Origin: Bacteroidota bacterium
Lineage (GTDB): Bacteria > Bacteroidota > Bacteroidia > Chitinophagales > JADIYW01
Assembly (NCBI GenBank): GCA_963169645.1
Contig: CAUJCO010000013.1
Coordinates: 595,923 to 659,922 of the forward strand
Direction of reading: 5' to 3'
DNA: 64,000 nucleotides
Part shown: positions 46,290-54,313 of the stretch, piece after piece
Layout of the letters: each line of letters starts with the position of its first letter
Numbering within the stretch: the first letter of the stretch is position 1
Translations under genes and position numbers: made by a program
The notes under the pieces: generated by a model
What the model saw: the letters and a program-made list of their open reading frames with translations, nothing else
Database searches by the model: none
What the model was told of the DNA's origin: nothing

Positions 46290-47068
46290 TTATTTTGCTA
46301 CAGGTTCATCGTATAAGAAATCATCCATTCCAACTTTATCATTATAACTGCTTGTTTTTGAAATTCCTTCTTCGCCTGCAGTAATTCTTACTTTGCTTAC
46401 AAAGGTTTTTTCTTTAAATTTTACACCAATAAATGAGAAATTTTTATCGCTTGGTTTGGCAAAAAATTTTCCTAAGCTATTGCCATCTACATCAAAAAAC
46501 TCAAGAGAAGTTTTATTAGCCACATCTACATCTAAGAAAATTACACCAAACCCTTTAACCGTTGCATCGGTAGATTGTCCCGGAACTTTGAAGGTTACAT
46601 CCAACACATTTCCATTCATGGTGCAAAAAACTAATTTTCGACTAAAGACTTTAAATTGAGTTGCAAAACCGGAATAGATGTCATCAAAAGCAACTGAGCT
46701 TACGCGAAAATCATTTGCAAAAGTGGAAGTAAGTACGGCACCGCGTTTTCTTCCATTAGGTAATGCGGCATCTGTTTGTGCAAAAAAATCACCCGGAAAT
46801 GTATTCACATTTGTTAAGCCAGGAGGAACACCATCCCAATTAATTTCTCTACGACCGCCAGTTTTGCCCGGTTCGTATTTAATGTACTTCCTAATAAATT
46901 TCTAAATTGTTCGAGTGTTGAAACTATACTTAGTGAATCTCCTGTTGCAATAAGAGTTTCTGCCTCCGGCTTAGCAATTTTATTTTCTTTTTGACAAGCC
47001 ATTTGTGTGAATGATAAGCAAGCTACTATTGCAATTACCATTTTTTTTAAATTGAATTTTGTTTGCAT
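46290..47068 (-). pseudogene. Frameshifted lipoprotein gene (one reading frame broken near 46878)
   Basis: A single protein of about 258 residues is split by a frame change. The first part (47068 to about 46878) has a signal sequence with lipobox TQMAC and ends in frame with LEQFRNLLGSTLN. The second frame continues EPGKTGGRREINWDGVPPGL, then TNVNTFPGDFF and on to the stop at 46290. The join needs one extra base near 46876-46880, for instance a T giving LNYEPGKTGG. The downstream part alone would start only at an ATG at 46808 and lack export signals. The protein family is a secreted one of unknown function. Inactivation, a sequencing slip or programmed frameshifting are all possible. Confidence 0.8.
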
Positions 47069-47122
47069 AATAATTGATTTTATTGATTGAGTGAAAACTG
47101 ATTTTTATAGTTTTTTTAGATG

Positions 47123-47515
47123 TTATTCCTCTTTAAAGAATTCTGAAACGGTTCCGTCGCTTATTGATGTTAGCACCAGTTTTAAGCTTTCATCTTCAAG
47201 TGAAAAAGTGAATCGTTCATCCGGTTGACCACTTTCTTTCAAAACCAAAATGTTTTCATTTTCAACTTTCCAAGTCAAGTCTCTTTCTGAAACGACATTT
47301 GTTGAGAAAGAGGTAATATTCATCACGGTTTCTTTAGCATCCCCATTGGATTTCAATTCTAATTGAGTGAGAATATCTAAAAAGGTTCCGGCTTTTCGCA
47401 CATTGCTCCACTGTCCGGTTAAATCAGCAAAGTTTTCTTTTTTGCAGCTGTTCATCCCGATTAATATTAATAGAGAAAAGAGTGCTACGGTGGATTTTAA
47501 AAGAATTGATTTCAT
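47123..47515 (-). CDS. Small lipocalin-like lipoprotein
   Basis: A 130-residue protein with signal sequence and lipobox IGMNSC (about C24). The mature part has LTGQWSNVRKAGTFLD, like the opening strand of lipocalin-like Bacteroidota lipoproteins, and ends in VLTSISDGTVSEFFKEE. Same strand as neighbouring secreted proteins. Function unknown. Confidence 0.65.
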   Translation of the reverse strand: MKSILLKSTVALFSLLILIGMNSCKKENFADLTGQWSNVRKAGTFLDILTQLELKSNGDAKETVMNITSFSTNVVSERDLTWKVENENILVLKESGQPDERFTFSLEDESLKLVLTSISDGTVSEFFKEE

Positions 47516-47545
47516 ACTGTAAAATTTCTATGGTGATTAAATAAA

Positions 47546-48367
47546 TTAGTTATTGTAAGTAATGGTACTAATGATAGTTTTTTGAGCAGATACATTGTTT
47601 ACAATTGTCGTTTGTGTATCGTTAATTTGTGTTACTCTATTGTTGCTATCAAAAGTGTACGAATATTCGTGCAACTCTCTTCTGCTGCCAAAATCAAGAA
47701 TAATTTGACGAATAAGTTTGTTGTATAATACGGTTGAAGTAGCATTTTCCATTTCCATTATTTTATAAAATTTTATAGGCTTCAACGCAACAGGAATTTC
47801 ATTGATTCCTTTTTGATAAGGTAGGTTCTGATGATAGTTAATATCAATTCTAATCTCCGCTTGTATGCTGCTCAAGTTACCCTCTGTATATGTAAATTCG
47901 CCGACATTAATAGGTGTGTTATTCGTTCTTATTCGAAGCATTCGAACCAACTTATTGCTATTGTTTACAAAATCTGTTTGATCATTTGCATTAAAAATAG
48001 ACTTGAATGATTTATCGTTGTTGAGCGTAAGCGATTGAGCAATGGAGTTAGATTCGCTTGCTTTAAAAGCAATATTATTACTTCTTATCAATACAGAATC
48101 TAAACCGTTGTTTCTATCTCTTGATTGATATTTTATCAATTTACCTTGCTCGTTGTATTCATAAATCTGTTTTCTCATTGTAGTACCATTCTCAGAAGTT
48201 GTAATTATAATAGGTTTAGTGGAAACAGCCGGTGAAACAGGTGTTACAGGCGTAGATGGAGCTTGAGGTGTAATGTTTTGTTCTTTTTTACAAGCTGTAT
48301 TTGTTATTGCGAAACAAAATAATAGTAGTATACTTAAGATGTTTCGGATGTTGATTGACTTTTTCAT
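47546..48367 (-). CDS. Lipoprotein with proline-rich linker, function unknown
   Basis: A 273-residue protein with signal sequence and lipobox ITNTAC (about C26), then a threonine/proline linker (APSTPVTPVSPAVSTKP) and a beta-rich domain containing repeated YEYNEQGKLIKYQSRD- and YSYTFDSNNRVTQINDTQ-like stretches, reminiscent of short RHS/YD-like or DUF4595-type lipoproteins. Same strand as neighbouring secreted genes. No functional assignment. Confidence 0.65.
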   Translation of the reverse strand: MKKSINIRNILSILLLFCFAITNTACKKEQNITPQAPSTPVTPVSPAVSTKPIIITTSENGTTMRKQIYEYNEQGKLIKYQSRDRNNGLDSVLIRSNNIAFKASESNSIAQSLTLNNDKSFKSIFNANDQTDFVNNSNKLVRMLRIRTNNTPINVGEFTYTEGNLSSIQAEIRIDINYHQNLPYQKGINEIPVALKPIKFYKIMEMENATSTVLYNKLIRQIILDFGSRRELHEYSYTFDSNNRVTQINDTQTTIVNNVSAQKTIISTITYNN

Positions 48368-48412
48368 ACGTTTAATATTTAGATTTTTTAAAAAATTTAT
48401 TTGATGATGAGC

Positions 48413-48820
48413 TTATTCTTTACTTAAAAAAACATAGTTTCCTTTAGTTCCTAATACCAATTGTCCGTTGTGGAATGTGTATTTGATATATCCATACAGT
48501 TGTCCATTTTGTTCAAAATAGATGTAGCCATCTTTTACATACCAATTTCCGCATTGAGCATTTCCACCATTATTGTTGTAGCTCCAATCGTTTCCACTGC
48601 TCACCGCACCACCATCTTGTACGCAAACAGTGCCATTTGCATTAAATTGGTAATACGTTACAGATGTGTAAGATGCATAGTCGCCATAGCCACTGCTTGC
48701 CAACATATCTTGTTGCATCCAAGTGCCTACGATGCTGTAGTCTATTTTTTTAGTTTGACCGAATACGGTTGTTACTGCTAAGAAAATCATAAGTGCGATT
48801 GTTGATGTTAATTTTTTCAT
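48413..48820 (-). CDS. Small secreted lipocalin-like protein
   Basis: A 135-residue secreted protein. Signal peptide ends near VFGQ (residue 22). The mature part begins KIDYSIVGTWMQQD and is rich in Tyr, Gly and Asn (YGDYASYTSVTYYQF, WSYNNNGGNAQCGNWYV), fitting a small beta-barrel. The opening resembles lipocalin-like domains. No lipobox cysteine at the cleavage site. Function unknown. Confidence 0.6.
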   Translation of the reverse strand: MKKLTSTIALMIFLAVTTVFGQTKKIDYSIVGTWMQQDMLASSGYGDYASYTSVTYYQFNANGTVCVQDGGAVSSGNDWSYNNNGGNAQCGNWYVKDGYIYFEQNGQLYGYIKYTFHNGQLVLGTKGNYVFLSKE

Positions 48821-49007
48821 TGTGTTTATTTTTTAGTGTTATTAATTAATTTGTTTGATGATGTAAAATTCTTGCTTTCTCTGTTTTTTATCTTCAAGCA
48901 ATACCGCTGATTAAATAATTCAGGGTTTTCCTTAAGAGATTTGTTATATAGAAAAATGCAATAAAGTGTAATAACTTTGCATTTCCTGATACTAATACAA
49001 AAGAGAA
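48821..49007. other. Divergent promoter spacer
   Basis: AT-rich gap between a minus-strand secreted protein and the sigma factor gene. It holds the TAACTTTG element at 48972-48979 and a TTTG at 48940-48943. No terminator or small gene seen. Confidence 0.4.
48972..48979 (+). promoter_or_regulatory. Predicted -7 element (TAACTTTG) for the sigma factor gene
   Basis: Perfect TAnnTTTG, 28 bases before the TTG start at 49008. Confidence 0.45.
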
Positions 49008-49487
49008 TTGGAACAGCAGTTTATTCAGACAATAAAGCAACATCAAGGCATCTTACATAAGGTGTGCAGAATTTATTGCAATACTGTTATGGAGCGGGAA
49101 GATTTATTTCAGGAAATTGTATTGCAATTATGGCGTTCGTTTCCAACATTCCGAAATGAATCAAAAATTACAACATGGATGTATCGAATTGCCTTAAATA
49201 CAGCCATTTCCGGATTAAGAAAAAAGCGCGTACCTACAACAGAATTAGAAGCAGTTTCCTATCAAATTAAAGACGAAAAAGAAGATTATTTAGAAGATAA
49301 ATTAGTGCAATTATACAAGGCTATCAACTATTTATCCGATATTGAAAAATCGATTGTATTATTATATTTAGAAGATAAACCGTATGATGAAATTGCAGAA
49401 ATTATTGGTATTTCTGCCAATTATGTAGCTGTGAAGATGAATAGAATAAAAGAAAAATTAAGAACCTTATTAAAAACGGAGCGATGA
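49008..49487 (+). CDS. ECF-type sigma factor
   Basis: A 159-residue RNA polymerase sigma factor. Region 2 is REDLFQEIVLQLWRSFPTFRN with KITTWMYRIALNTAIS; region 4 is LSDIEKSIVLLYLEDKPYDE and IAEIIGISANYVAVKMNRIK. The start is a TTG, predicted because the conserved opening begins MEQQFIQTIKQHQGILHKVCR. Overlaps the next gene by four bases (ATGA), so the membrane partner is translationally coupled and is probably its anti-sigma factor. Confidence 0.9.
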   Translation: MEQQFIQTIKQHQGILHKVCRIYCNTVMEREDLFQEIVLQLWRSFPTFRNESKITTWMYRIALNTAISGLRKKRVPTTELEAVSYQIKDEKEDYLEDKLVQLYKAINYLSDIEKSIVLLYLEDKPYDEIAEIIGISANYVAVKMNRIKEKLRTLLKTER

Positions 49488-50122
49488 TGGAATTAGATGA
49501 GTTGAAAAATTTATGGTCTAAAAATATCGACAACGATATTAAACAACAACAAGTGGAACAACAAGAAATCCAACAGTTGTTGCGGAATAAATCAACTTCC
49601 ATTATAGAAAAGTTGCGTAGAAACTTATTGTTTGAAATCGCCTTGTTTATGGTGTGTTTATTGTTGATTGCAATCGTTCCAATCTACTTTAAAAATAAAG
49701 AAGTAACCATTTTGTGCATGGTGGCAATTGCATTTATTTTTGTTCCATATTTGTTGTATTACATCAAAAAATATAAAGAATTCAAACGTTTTTCGTCGTA
49801 TCATCAAGATATCAAATCCAATTTAAAATTAATGATTATCCAGTTGGAGAAATATTTGAATATCTATTTTTGGGGTAGCTTATTACTCACGCCCATTTCC
49901 GGATTTTTATCCGGTTTTGCCATTTTGTACGAGATGAAAGCGTTGGGTTATTTGGCTTATTTTGATATTTTTAATACCGCAACACTTGCTGTCATTTTTT
50001 CGTTTGCATTAATGCTTACTTTAATATCGTATCCAATTATGAAATGGTACATCCGAAAATTATACGGACAGCATTTAGAAAAACTCAAAGCATGTTATAA
50101 AGAATTAGAGGTAACAGAATAA
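49484..50122 (+). CDS. Membrane protein coupled to the sigma factor (possible anti-sigma)
   Basis: A 212-residue protein with a short acidic N-terminal part (MELDELKNLWSKNIDNDI) and about four transmembrane helices (LFEIALFMVCLLLIAIVPIY, EVTILCMVAIAFIFVPYLLYY, a third near 130-150 and IFSFALMLTLISYPIMKW). This pattern, coupled to an ECF sigma gene, is common in Bacteroidota. It lacks a zinc-finger anti-sigma motif; the role is inferred from context. Confidence 0.7.
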   Translation: MMELDELKNLWSKNIDNDIKQQQVEQQEIQQLLRNKSTSIIEKLRRNLLFEIALFMVCLLLIAIVPIYFKNKEVTILCMVAIAFIFVPYLLYYIKKYKEFKRFSSYHQDIKSNLKLMIIQLEKYLNIYFWGSLLLTPISGFLSGFAILYEMKALGYLAYFDIFNTATLAVIFSFALMLTLISYPIMKWYIRKLYGQHLEKLKACYKELEVTE

Positions 50123-50135
50123 ACAATCTTGTTTT

Positions 50136-51074
50136 TTATTTCCACTCTACAACAGTTCCGCGTTTTTTATTGCTTAGATATTCCGGAACACTATCTATTA
50201 TTAGCTTTTTCACCACATCTATTAATTTCTTTTTAGAAACACTGCGTGCATATACCATACTGATTTCGCGCAAGGGTTTGGGTTTTTTAAACTCTGCCAC
50301 ATTGTTTAATTTTTTGGTAGATAATTCCAATACTGCCAATTCGGGCAACAACGTAAAACCGCCTTCCGTATCGACCATTTTTTTGAGCGTTTCGATAGAG
50401 CCACTTTCGTAGCGAAGCTGTTCGTCCATGCGCATCGGATTTGTACAAATATTTATTACCTGATTTCTAAAACAATTTCCTTTAGACAACATCCATATAT
50501 CATTGCGTTGAATGTCTTTACCATCAATTATTTTTTTCTTGGTTAATGGATGATTGTAATGTGCGTATACTTTAATTTCTTCATAAAATAAAGGCTCTTC
50601 CAAGATATTTATTTCATGTAATGGCGTTGCCAAAATGCCGGCATCTATCTCATCTTTATTAAGTTTATAAATAATTTCTTCTGTTGTAAGTTCTTGTATT
50701 ACTAATTTTATTTTCTTGTATTTTTTCAAAAAATCACCCAAAAAATAAGGCAATAAATACGGTGCAATTGTTGGTATAATACCAATTACTAAACTGCCTT
50801 CAAAAGTATCATCGTAGTGTTTCGCAATATTTTCTAATTTTTTTGCTTCGCGCAAAATGATGCGTGCTTGTTCAATGATGTCTTTTCCGGCATCCGTTGG
50901 AATAATCGGTTGTTTGCTTCTGTCAAAAATATCTATCTTTAATTCTTCTTCCAATTTCTTCAATTGCATACTAAGTGTGGGTTGTGTAACCAAACAAGCT
51001 TCAGCTGCTTTAGCAAAATGGCGATAATTGTCGATTGCTAAAATATATTCCAATTGTGTTAAAGATACGTTCAT
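50136..51074 (-). CDS. oxyR: OxyR-type LysR regulator (hydrogen peroxide sensor)
   Basis: Peroxide-sensing transcription activator. The 312 residues have the LysR helix-turn-helix (LEYILAIDNYRHFAKAAEAC with TQPTLSMQLKKLEEEL), the dimerisation helix and the sensing domain. The redox cysteines are C201 and C210 in KGNCFRNQVINIC, the same spacing as C199/C208 of E. coli OxyR. It is divergent from dps, ahpC and an ahpD-like gene, which are classic OxyR targets. Confidence 0.95.
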   Translation of the reverse strand: MNVSLTQLEYILAIDNYRHFAKAAEACLVTQPTLSMQLKKLEEELKIDIFDRSKQPIIPTDAGKDIIEQARIILREAKKLENIAKHYDDTFEGSLVIGIIPTIAPYLLPYFLGDFLKKYKKIKLVIQELTTEEIIYKLNKDEIDAGILATPLHEINILEEPLFYEEIKVYAHYNHPLTKKKIIDGKDIQRNDIWMLSKGNCFRNQVINICTNPMRMDEQLRYESGSIETLKKMVDTEGGFTLLPELAVLELSTKKLNNVAEFKKPKPLREISMVYARSVSKKKLIDVVKKLIIDSVPEYLSNKKRGTVVEWK

Positions 51075-51131
51075 CAGTTTTTCTTATTAAAGTATAAAAT
51101 TAATTGATTTTTTTTATAAACCAAATGAATG

Positions 51132-51139
51132 TATCTTTG
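51132..51139 (+). promoter_or_regulatory. Predicted -7 element (TATCTTTG) for dps
   Basis: Perfect TAnnTTTG 20 bases before the dps start, within the 85-base divergent gap where OxyR is expected to bind. No clear OxyR half-site could be named. Confidence 0.5.
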
Positions 51140-51159
51140 AGTATCAAAAAAAATAAAAG

Positions 51160-51642
51160 ATGGCAAAAGCAAAAACAACATCTATTGGTTTAGATGCAAA
51201 AATATCAGAGACATTAGCCAATGAACTCAATACGTTATTGGCAAACTATCAATTATATTATCAAAATACACGTGGCTTACATTGGAATATTAAAGGAAAA
51301 CATTTCTTTGAGTTACACGTAAAATTTGAAGAAATTTATACGGACGCACAAGAAAAAATAGACTTGATTGCCGAGCGTATTTTAACATTAAACTTTACAC
51401 CATTGCATGCTTTTTCCGATTATTTAAAAAATGCATCTCTCAAAGAAGGAAAAAACATCAGTGACGCAAAACAAGCAGTAGAATTAATAGTGGATAGTTT
51501 AAAAACGATTATTGTTTTAGAAAGAAATATTTTAAAAACTGCAGAACAATTAAATGACGAAGGCACCACCACTTTACTCACAGATTTCATTACGCAACAA
51601 GAAAAAGAAATTTGGATGTATTCGGCTTGGTTAAACCAATAA
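51160..51642 (+). CDS. dps: Dps-family DNA-protection ferritin
   Basis: Iron-storing mini-ferritin that protects DNA from peroxide. The 160 residues include the Dps ferroxidase signature LHWNIKGKHFFELHVKFEEIY (His and Asp/Glu ligands at the dimer interface) and DLIAERIL. Ends with an intact four-helix-bundle length. First of three plus-strand genes facing OxyR, followed by ahpC after 35 bases. Confidence 0.95.
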   Translation: MAKAKTTSIGLDAKISETLANELNTLLANYQLYYQNTRGLHWNIKGKHFFELHVKFEEIYTDAQEKIDLIAERILTLNFTPLHAFSDYLKNASLKEGKNISDAKQAVELIVDSLKTIIVLERNILKTAEQLNDEGTTTLLTDFITQQEKEIWMYSAWLNQ

Positions 51643-51677
51643 TTAATTAACTTTATCAATATTAAAACAACAAAAAA

Positions 51678-52223
51678 ATGGCATTATTAACAGTAGGACA
51701 AAAGTTCCCGGCATTTGAGAAAACAGCAGTAGTTAGCTTAGAAAAAGGTAAAGAGTTTGAAACGATTACCAACAGCATTCACACAGAAGCTGGAAAATGG
51801 TTAGTGATTTTCTTTTGGCCAAAAGATTTCACTTTCATTTGCCCAACAGAAATTGCTGAATTTGGCAAACACAACGGCGATTTTAAGGACAGAGATGCGG
51901 TATTAATTGGTGCATCCACAGATAGTGAATTCGTACACCACGCTTGGAGAACACACCACGACGATTTACGCGGTTTGACGTTCCCAATGTTGGCGGATAC
52001 TTCTAAATCATTATCTCGAGAATTAGGTATCTTAACAGAAGGCGAAGAAGTGTGCTACAGAGCAACATTTATCGTGGATCCACAAGGTATTATCCGTTGG
52101 GTTTCTGTAAATGATTTATCTGTGGGAAGAAACGTGAATGAAGTAATTCGTGTTTTAGATGCATTGCAAACAGACGAATTATGTCCTTGCAACTGGCAAA
52201 AAGGTGAAGCTACCTTATCGTAA
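51678..52223 (+). CDS. ahpC: AhpC-type peroxiredoxin
   Basis: Thiol peroxidase reducing hydrogen and organic peroxides. The 181 residues carry the peroxidatic C55 in FTFICPTEIAEF and the resolving cysteine near the C-terminus (C169, with a second C171) in ELCPCNWQKG. It belongs to the two-Cys type. No AhpF reductase gene is nearby; the AhpD-like gene downstream may be its reductant, as in mycobacteria. Follows dps closely and is probably under OxyR. Confidence 0.95.
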   Translation: MALLTVGQKFPAFEKTAVVSLEKGKEFETITNSIHTEAGKWLVIFFWPKDFTFICPTEIAEFGKHNGDFKDRDAVLIGASTDSEFVHHAWRTHHDDLRGLTFPMLADTSKSLSRELGILTEGEEVCYRATFIVDPQGIIRWVSVNDLSVGRNVNEVIRVLDALQTDELCPCNWQKGEATLS

Positions 52224-52249
52224 TTAAAGCGTAACAGAACCGTAGAAGT

Positions 52250-52284
52250 GAGATGTGAGTTTATTCTTGCATCTCCTTTTTTTT
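52250..52284 (+). terminator. Imperfect terminator after ahpC
   Basis: GAGATG pairs with CATCTC (six base pairs plus inner pairs) around a ~14-base loop, followed by eight T. May partly end transcription before the ahpD-like gene. Confidence 0.55.
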
Positions 52285-52305
52285 AACCTTTAAAATAATA
52301 AACAT

Positions 52306-52881
52306 ATGAACGAAACAGCCAAAGAAATTATAGCCGAATTAGGCATACAACCCGAATATGCTAATGCTACCTTGCAAGCATTATCGGTAGCCGACTCGAA
52401 ATATCTACGCGATTTAAAATTAAATGTAAAAGCGGTATTAACATCAGAGCATTTGTCGTTGAAAGAAACGCACTTGTTAGCATTGGCTATTGCGACCAAC
52501 AACAACAAAGAAATTTTAGCCAATGGCTTTGCTGCAAAAGCAAAAGAACACGGTGCAACGGATGCTGAAATTGCCGATGCACAAGCATGTGCTTCCTTAT
52601 TGGCAGCCAACAATGTATTGTATCGTTTTCGTCATTTTGTAGAGAAAGAAACATACAACAACGCACCGGCAAGATTGCGTATGAATATTATGATGAATCC
52701 GGTGTTAGGTAAAGAATTTTTTGAATTAGTGAGCTTGGCCGTGAGTGCAGTAAACGGTTGTGAAATGTGTGTAAAAAGCCATGAACAATCGGTGTTAGCA
52801 GCTGGCAGCAACGAAAATAGAGTTTGGGACAGCATTCGCATTGCTAGTGTAATTACAAGTTTAGGAAAAGTAGTTTACTAA
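52306..52881 (+). CDS. AhpD-like carboxymuconolactone decarboxylase-family protein
   Basis: Probable disulfide-exchanging partner of AhpC. The 191 residues form two CMD-like helical halves, with the AhpD active-site pattern C152-EM-C155-VKS-H159 (E..CxxC..H type) in the second half. In other bacteria AhpD links AhpC to NAD(P)H through lipoamide and dihydrolipoamide dehydrogenase. Clustered with dps and ahpC opposite OxyR. Confidence 0.88.
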   Translation: MNETAKEIIAELGIQPEYANATLQALSVADSKYLRDLKLNVKAVLTSEHLSLKETHLLALAIATNNNKEILANGFAAKAKEHGATDAEIADAQACASLLAANNVLYRFRHFVEKETYNNAPARLRMNIMMNPVLGKEFFELVSLAVSAVNGCEMCVKSHEQSVLAAGSNENRVWDSIRIASVITSLGKVVY

Positions 52882-52904
52882 ATCCGACAGCATAGTATAG
52901 AAAC

Positions 52905-52937
52905 AAAAACCGCTTAGAAAAATACTAAGCGGTTTTT
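52905..52937. terminator. Terminator after the peroxide-defence genes
   Basis: A 13-base perfect stem (AAAAACCGCTTAG with complement) around a 7-base loop, followed by T residues. It lies between the ahpD-like gene and the convergent DoxX gene and can serve both. Confidence 0.9.
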
Positions 52938-53006
52938 TTATTTTAAAGTTTAATTGGATTTTAGACGAAGCTAAAAGATGAAAAGACATCTCTAAAAAAA
53001 GAGTAT

Positions 53007-53408
53007 TTATCGTCGACTTATTTTGAGTGCATATTTACCGGCACCGGCAAAAAATAATCCCAAAAATGCAATACCATTTTCTACTGCATGACTGTAACCG
53101 CCAAAGCCATCACCATTTACATAATGCATTGTTGCAGCCGTTATCATTGTAAAAATAAGCATTGCTAATGCCGGACGAAACAAGAAACCTCCGATTATGC
53201 AAATAGCACCACCAAATTCTGCAAATGCAGCCATAAAACCCCAGAATGCCGGTGCAAAAGTGATGTTAAAATTTTTCATGGCACTGCCGAGCATTTCCCA
53301 TTTTTCAGGACCTCCTGTAATTTTTGGGTATCCGTGAATCATGAACATAATACCTAATCCTATGCGGATTATTAATAATCCTAAATCGGTGTTGAATTTA
53401 TTAAGCAT
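53007..53408 (-). CDS. DoxX-family membrane protein
   Basis: A 133-residue inner-membrane protein with about four hydrophobic segments. The DoxX-type opening IRIGLGIMFMIHGYPKITGGPEKWEMLG is clear, followed by GFMAAFAEFGGAICIIGGF. DoxX proteins are linked to oxidative stress in some bacteria but their reaction here is unknown. Lies 6 bases downstream of the SIMPL protein gene. Confidence 0.85.
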   Translation of the reverse strand: MLNKFNTDLGLLIIRIGLGIMFMIHGYPKITGGPEKWEMLGSAMKNFNITFAPAFWGFMAAFAEFGGAICIIGGFLFRPALAMLIFTMITAATMHYVNGDGFGGYSHAVENGIAFLGLFFAGAGKYALKISRR

Positions 53409-53414
53409 ATCTTA

Positions 53415-54161
53415 TTATTTTATAGCATAACGGATAACTAATGTCTTATTAACAGTTACTTGTGTGTTTTGTTGCGTATTGTTTTTAAATAAATTTCCCA
53501 TCATTGAAAATAAGGCACCAAAGCCACCCATACTTTCCGGATTATTAAACATAGAAGTATAGATATCCGTAGCACTTTGATTGGATACGTTCAGCGGTTG
53601 CCCAAGCGAAACATTCATAGCTTTTGCAATGGCAGTGGCTTCCCGTTCTGCTTTCTTCATAATTTTTTCTACTAACTGTAATTCATATTTTTCTTTGTCG
53701 GCCAGTACTGCATTTGTTACCACAATACTTACATCTTGCAAGGCGTTTAAGTCAGTTTTTAATTTTTCCAATTGTTCCGGTTTGTTGAGGTGCACTTCAT
53801 ACGCATTTTCATAAATATTCATATCCTTAGAAAAGATGTCTTTATCTTTCTTTTCTTCATGATATTTGAAATTCACTTTGTTTTTGTTTAGCACTTCTTC
53901 TATCTTATATTTTAATGCGATTGCATCGTTTGTTTTTTTGCGGGTTTGTTCTGCATCTTCTTCGTCATCTTGATCGTAGTAATAACTTTTTTCCACTTTG
54001 GGTGGTGCAATTTTTAATGTAATGGCATCCGGATTGACCATCATGGTATCGGTAACTTTTAGTTCAATAAATTTTTCATTGGAATTGGTTGGTGTCGTAA
54101 ATTGTGCCTTACCTGCTATCGTGCTGAGTAGGCAAAGGAATACTGCTATAAGATTTTTCAT
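53415..54161 (-). CDS. SIMPL/DUF541-family secreted protein
   Basis: A 248-residue periplasmic protein. Signal peptide ends near GKAQ (residue 19). The mature part has the SIMPL domain pattern: FIELKVTDTMMVNPDAITLKI, helix-strand repeats and KIMKKAEREATAIAKAMNVSLGQ. A charged insert DQDDEEDAEQTRKK is unusual. Six bases upstream of doxX, probably co-transcribed. Function not established for the family in Bacteroidota. Confidence 0.8.
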   Translation of the reverse strand: MKNLIAVFLCLLSTIAGKAQFTTPTNSNEKFIELKVTDTMMVNPDAITLKIAPPKVEKSYYYDQDDEEDAEQTRKKTNDAIALKYKIEEVLNKNKVNFKYHEEKKDKDIFSKDMNIYENAYEVHLNKPEQLEKLKTDLNALQDVSIVVTNAVLADKEKYELQLVEKIMKKAEREATAIAKAMNVSLGQPLNVSNQSATDIYTSMFNNPESMGGFGALFSMMGNLFKNNTQQNTQVTVNKTLVIRYAIK

Positions 54162-54313
54162 ACATTGAGTTTTGTTTTTTAAAAATAGATATAAATTTTA
54201 TTTCTGCAAAATAGTACGTTGACATACAAAGTAGAAATAAACAGAAGCAGATTCTTGAATGAAAATAGGAATCAATAAGTTACAAAAAATGTATTGGTGA
54301 AAGAAAAGAAAAA
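54162..54313. other. AT-rich spacer
   Basis: Between the SIMPL gene and mfd. No terminator or coding frame recognised, and no clear -7 element within 60 bases of the SIMPL gene. Confidence 0.35.
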
